From contig NZ_BIMC01000007.1 in assembly GCF_004000885.1 (NCBI RefSeq), positions 1-64,000 on the forward strand: a DNA stretch of 64,000 bases, read 5' to 3'. Origin of the DNA: Paenibacillus glucanolyticus NBRC 15330 (GTDB lineage: Bacteria; Bacillota; Bacilli; Paenibacillales; Paenibacillaceae). The position numbers were made by a program, and so were the translations under genes. Numbering within the stretch: position 1 is the first letter of the stretch; the number at the start of each line of letters is the position of its first letter. The notes beneath the pieces are model-generated. The model was not told where the DNA came from, made no database searches, and saw only the letters and a list, made by a program, of their open reading frames with translations. This document shows positions 61,160-64,000 of the stretch, one piece after another.

Positions 61160-61549
61160 ATGGCAGTGTCACAGAAACGATTGGATCATGTTGGTATTGT
61201 AGTTCGAAACCTGGAAGCCACGATAGCGTTTTACACGTCGGTAGTCGGCCTTGAACTAAAGAATCGCCTGACTCATACCAATGGGGTCATTCAACTCGCG
61301 TTCCTCGGATTTAATGGAAGTGACGAGACGGAAGTCGAACTTATCCAGGGTTACAGCGACTCGCTGCCTTCGGAAGGAACGGTGCACCATTTTGCAGTCA
61401 GTACGGATGATATTGAAGAAGAGTATGCACGCGTCCAAGGACTTGAAGTTCCTCATCTGGACGAGGAAATCGTCACTCTCCCGAACGGCTACCGTTATTT
61501 CTTCGTGCATGGTCCCGAAGGTGAATGGATCGAGTTCTTCCAGCGTTAA
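61160..61549 (+). CDS. VOC-family (glyoxalase-like) protein
   Basis: A 129-residue one-domain vicinal-oxygen-chelate protein. It begins with KRLDHVGIVVRNLEATIAFY, has ETEVELIQGYSD in the first half, GTVHHFAVSTDDIEEEY at the second repeat and GPEGEWIEFFQR at the end. The His near the start, the Glu in ELIQG, the His in HHFAV and the last Glu in WIEFF fit the four metal positions of glyoxalase I-like enzymes. Start 61160 (or GTG 61166) follows AAAGGG. Substrate unknown. Confidence 0.85.
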   Translation: MAVSQKRLDHVGIVVRNLEATIAFYTSVVGLELKNRLTHTNGVIQLAFLGFNGSDETEVELIQGYSDSLPSEGTVHHFAVSTDDIEEEYARVQGLEVPHLDEEIVTLPNGYRYFFVHGPEGEWIEFFQR

Positions 61550-61729
61550 CCCGCACGCAGCAAGGTATCCAACATTTCATCTCTTAAAATGTTCATATGC
61601 TGAACTCTTGGGCTGCCTAAACGCGGTTCCCTACATAAGGCCTGTCCTGTTCATGACCTTTTTCGAAAACTAGACAGGTCTTGGTGTTAGGACTATAATA
61701 ACGGATGTACTGATCGAAACTTCATAAAT

Positions 61730-61822
61730 ATCGGGGGAGCTGGAATTTAGCCGGCTGAGAGTGTATCCGCTTTGATACTGACCCTTACACCTGATCTGGG
61801 TAATGCCAGCGTAGGAAGCCAA
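61730..61822 (+). promoter_or_regulatory. TPP (THI-box) riboswitch
   Basis: The conserved parts are all present: CGGGGGAGCTGG at 61732-61743, GGCTGAGAG at 61753-61761, then TGACCCTTACACCTGATCTG (61779-61798) and GGGTAATGCCAGCGTAGGAA (61798-61817). It senses thiamine diphosphate and here controls a thiamine-precursor transporter. Confidence 0.95.
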
Positions 61823-61868
61823 TGTTTGCGGCAGCCATATTTGCCGTACTATACACTTACGCCGTCAT

Positions 61869-61900
61869 GCGTCCTGAGATTATCGGGGCGCTTTTTTTGT
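61869..61900 (+). terminator. Riboswitch expression-platform terminator
   Basis: GCGTCC (61869-61874) pairs with GGGGCGC (61885-61891), followed by seven T, 45 bases before the first gene. TPP binding would favour it. Confidence 0.8.
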
Positions 61901-61947
61901 GGAATTGCGAGGTAATAGAAATAGAACTCATAAGGAGAGAAGACACG

Positions 61948-62979
61948 ATGAAGAAGGGAAGATGGGTCCCCCTGCTTCTCGCTTGTGTCCTGCTGATGGT
62001 TGCGGCGGGATGCGGTACAGGCGGACAGAACAAGAACACAGGCGCTGAAGGAGAAGAGGCCAAGAGTCCTGGGAAACTCCGTGACGTGCAGCTGATGCTC
62101 GATTGGTCCGCCAATACCAATCACACGGGTCTGTATGCAGCGAAGGAGCTCGGATATTATGAGGAGGAAGGGCTCAACGTCCAGATCGTCCAGCCGGGAG
62201 CCGGTGGAACGGATACGCTGGTCGCATCCGGTAACGTGCCGTTCGGCATAAGCTATCAGGAAGGGGTAACCCTCGCCAGAACGCAAGGCTTGCCGCTCGT
62301 CTCCATTGCGGCGATCATTCAGCATAATACATCCGGCTTTGCCGCTCCCAAGGACAAAGGGATCGTGAAGGCTGGAGATTTCGAAGGTAAATCCTATGGC
62401 GGCTGGGGCTCCCCCGTTGAGGAAGCTGTCATGAAATCCATCATGGAGATCGACGGTGCCGATGTCAGCAAAGTCAATATGGTCAACATGGGCGATGCCG
62501 ATTATTTTACTGCCGTCAAACGCGACATTGATTTCGCCTGGATCTTCTACGCCTGGACGGGCATCGAAGCCGAGCTCCGCAATGAGCCGCTTGATATGAT
62601 CTATGTGAAGGACTACTCTGACCAGCTCGATTATTACACGCCGGTCATCGTGACCAACGAGAAGCTGATCCAAGAGGACCCTGAGCTTGTCAGAGCCTTC
62701 ATGCGGGCTACTTCCAAAGGATACAACTATGCTATTGAGCATCCTGAGGATGCAGCAGCGCTGCTCTCGAAGGCCGTGCCTGATCTGGATGCCGAGCTGG
62801 TTCTGGCCAGCCAGAAATGGCTGAGTCCCCGCTATCAGGATGACGCGCCTCGTTGGGGTGAACAGAAAGCCGAAGTATGGTCGGGGTATGCCGACTGGAT
62901 GTTTGAGCGCAAACTGCTGGAGAAAGAGCTTGATGCAGACCGCGCGTTCACCAATGATTTTTTACCGGAACAACCATAA
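61948..62979 (+). CDS. Thiamine-precursor ABC transporter, substrate-binding lipoprotein (NMT1/THI5-like, ThiY-type)
   Basis: A 343-residue lipoprotein; the signal ends at MVAAGC. The NMT1/THI5-like domain binds a thiamine pyrimidine (HMP or formylaminopyrimidine-like) ligand. Family segments are VQLMLDWSANTNHTGLYAAK, GYYEEEGLNVQIVQPGAGG, VPFGISYQEGVTLARTQGLP and KRDIDFAWIFYAWTGIEAEL. AAGGAGAG precedes ATG 61948. First gene of the TPP-controlled operon, followed by a thiamine-binding protein and a permease. Confidence 0.92.
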   Translation: MKKGRWVPLLLACVLLMVAAGCGTGGQNKNTGAEGEEAKSPGKLRDVQLMLDWSANTNHTGLYAAKELGYYEEEGLNVQIVQPGAGGTDTLVASGNVPFGISYQEGVTLARTQGLPLVSIAAIIQHNTSGFAAPKDKGIVKAGDFEGKSYGGWGSPVEEAVMKSIMEIDGADVSKVNMVNMGDADYFTAVKRDIDFAWIFYAWTGIEAELRNEPLDMIYVKDYSDQLDYYTPVIVTNEKLIQEDPELVRAFMRATSKGYNYAIEHPEDAAALLSKAVPDLDAELVLASQKWLSPRYQDDAPRWGEQKAEVWSGYADWMFERKLLEKELDADRAFTNDFLPEQP

Positions 62980-63066
62980 GGTCTTTTCTATCAAGAAGAG
63001 AATCGGCCTGACAGCAGGCTGTCTCTCTTTCATAATCATATCGCTGCACGAAAGGTTGGATTATAT

Positions 63067-63360
63067 ATGGCGAACACCCTCTTGAGCATTCAAGTGATAC
63101 CCCGGACGCCGGGTGGACGGGACAGCATCCCTTATGTGGATGAAGCGATCAAGGTTATTGAGGACTCGGGTGTGAAGTACGAGGTCCATGCACTGGAGAC
63201 AACCATGGAAGGAGAACTCTCCGAGCTGCTAAAGATCGTCGAGCGCATGCATGAGGCGCTGGTGAATGCGGGAAGTCCCAGCATCATATCCCAGGTCAAA
63301 ATCGCACATCATCCGAGCGGCATCAGCATGGATAAGCTGACTGAGAAATATCGTCCATGA
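63067..63360 (+). CDS. Thiamine-binding protein of the MTH1187/YkoF-like family
   Basis: A 97-residue ferredoxin-like protein (DUF77). It starts NTLLSIQVIPRTPGGRD and contains DSGVKYEVHALETTMEGEL and the C-terminal QVKIAHHPSGISMDKL. Members bind thiamine or its precursors and are found in TPP-controlled transporter operons. AAAGGTTGGA lies upstream of ATG. Its stop overlaps the permease start (ATGA). Confidence 0.88.
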   Translation: MANTLLSIQVIPRTPGGRDSIPYVDEAIKVIEDSGVKYEVHALETTMEGELSELLKIVERMHEALVNAGSPSIISQVKIAHHPSGISMDKLTEKYRP

Positions 63361-64000
63361 GAAGCTGGTGGAGCTCCGTCTGGCCGCCTGTTGTGGCGGT
63401 CCTCTTCTTTTTGCTGGTATGGCAGGCGGCGGTATCGATCTTCGATATCGAAAAATTTATTCTGCCTGCGCCAACGGCGATCGGATCCGAGGCAGTTACC
63501 GGTGCTGCCGGTCTTTTCCAGCATACATTAGCCACCCTGCAGCTAACCTTGATCGGGTTTATCATCGGAACAACAATCGGACTTGTGATTTCACTGGCTC
63601 TGCATATGGTGCCTTTTCTAAAAACAGCTCTTTATCCGCTTCTGATTCTTAGCCAGAATGTACCGACTATCGCCCTTGCGCCGCTCCTCATGATCTGGTT
63701 CGGCTTCGGCATGCTGCCCAAGGTTATTGTGATTACCCTGGTCTGCTTCTTCCCGGTGGCCATTGCGGCTCTGGACGGGCTCGCCCGAACCGATCGCACC
63801 ATGATGAATTACATGCAGATGGCGGGGGCTACATCATGGCAAATCTTTACCAAGCTGGAGCTGCCTCATGCCCTTCCCTCCATCTTCTCCGGGATTCGGA
63901 TCGCGGCCACCTATTCCGTCATGGGTGCGGTCATCGGAGAATGGATCGGCTCCGACCGGGGAATCGGTTACTACATGATGCTGCAAAAATCCGGCTACCG
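63357..64000 (+). CDS. ABC transporter permease, partial at window end (ThiX/SsuC-like)
   Basis: The first 214 codons of a permease that continues past the window. It starts MRSWWSSVWPPVVAVLFF with an ATGA overlap to the preceding gene. Five membrane helices are seen. QNVPTIALAPLLMIWFGFG is the family-typical periplasmic/membrane motif and MQMAGATSWQIFTKLELPHA is the EAA-type loop that docks to the ATPase, with the first Glu replaced. It completes the membrane part of the thiamine-precursor transporter; the ATPase gene should follow to the right. Confidence 0.92.
   Translation, partial: MRSWWSSVWPPVVAVLFFLLVWQAAVSIFDIEKFILPAPTAIGSEAVTGAAGLFQHTLATLQLTLIGFIIGTTIGLVISLALHMVPFLKTALYPLLILSQNVPTIALAPLLMIWFGFGMLPKVIVITLVCFFPVAIAALDGLARTDRTMMNYMQMAGATSWQIFTKLELPHALPSIFSGIRIAATYSVMGAVIGEWIGSDRGIGYYMMLQKSGY

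Noticed and set aside
1..64000. CRISPR arrays, prophage, integrase/transposase genes, rRNA and tRNA genes.
   Set aside because: No regularly spaced repeats, no recombinase or phage structural genes, and no rRNA or tRNA signatures were seen on either strand.

Overview
The window looks like a chromosomal segment of a Paenibacillus-type, endospore-forming member of the Bacillota. The reasons are strong AGGAGG-type ribosome binding sites, frequent TTG and GTG starts, many rho-independent terminators, a SleB/CwlJ-type cortex hydrolase, YezD, a DUF817 protein, a MqnP-like UbiA prenyltransferase, VanW, a TPP riboswitch and a rich set of glucan and maltose genes. The species call is inference. There is no tRNA, rRNA, CRISPR array, prophage or complete insertion sequence. 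Most of the window is ordinary vertically inherited sequence; the visibly AT-rich stretch at about 1660-3280 is the best candidate for transferred DNA.

Layout. 1-1455: a class I ribonucleotide reductase beta subunit behind a repeat-rich, structured upstream region. 1760-3022: an AT-rich MFS transporter. 3428-5589: a GNAT-RidA fusion, two tiny candidate genes, an attenuator-like leader and a DUF817 membrane protein. 5892-7815: a MarR regulator with a DHA2 drug exporter. 8069-11346: a series of separately terminated minus-strand genes (AAA ATPase, P-loop kinase, SsuE with a terminator-bearing leader, VanW). 11561-20000: an SDR stress protein, a membrane protein, Nnr, an NmrA-like protein, a secreted TIM-barrel-like protein, a MerR/hydrolase pair and a membrane protein. 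20063-23539: a sulfate uptake operon (sbp-cysT-cysW-yezD) with a large leader hairpin and a long folded 3' element. 23769-33009: SleB, lactonase, a stalk-domain secreted protein, several small proteins, an ECF sigma factor with its DUF4179 partner, an MBL hydrolase/TetR operon with twin operators, and CcdC.

33161-40831: an NADP-dependent reductase, a CsoR/CstR-type regulator with the Cys31/Cys60 pair, an intracellular GH13 enzyme behind a leader terminator, and a three-gene operon (U32 peptidase, class III aminotransferase, UbiA). 41072-45721: a hydrolase/TetR operon, AraC and two Gfo/Idh/MocA oxidoreductases. 45857-51016: a two-component system and a three-gene ABC-2 transporter, separated by a 0.7 kb gap that holds a plus-strand orphan unit with an inverted repeat, an extended -10 promoter, a 41-codon ORF and a terminator. 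51325-57816: a maltose/maltodextrin locus (secreted lipoprotein alpha-amylase, LacI regulator, beta-phosphoglucomutase, maltose phosphorylase) with identical CAAACGTTTG operators before the amylase and before pgmB. 58055-60840: a GGDEF and an EAL protein for c-di-GMP turnover. 61160-64000: a VOC protein, then a TPP riboswitch controlling a thiamine-precursor ABC transporter that runs off the end of the window.

No single large new defence or biosynthetic system is evident. The most unusual material is regulatory or very small: the four-segment attenuator and tandem tiny ORFs at 4404-4781, the orphan unit at 48494-48850, the ssuE and sulfate-operon leaders, and two elaborately folded elements at 20063-20172 and 33035-33144. 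All functions are read from sequence alone; no database search was run.
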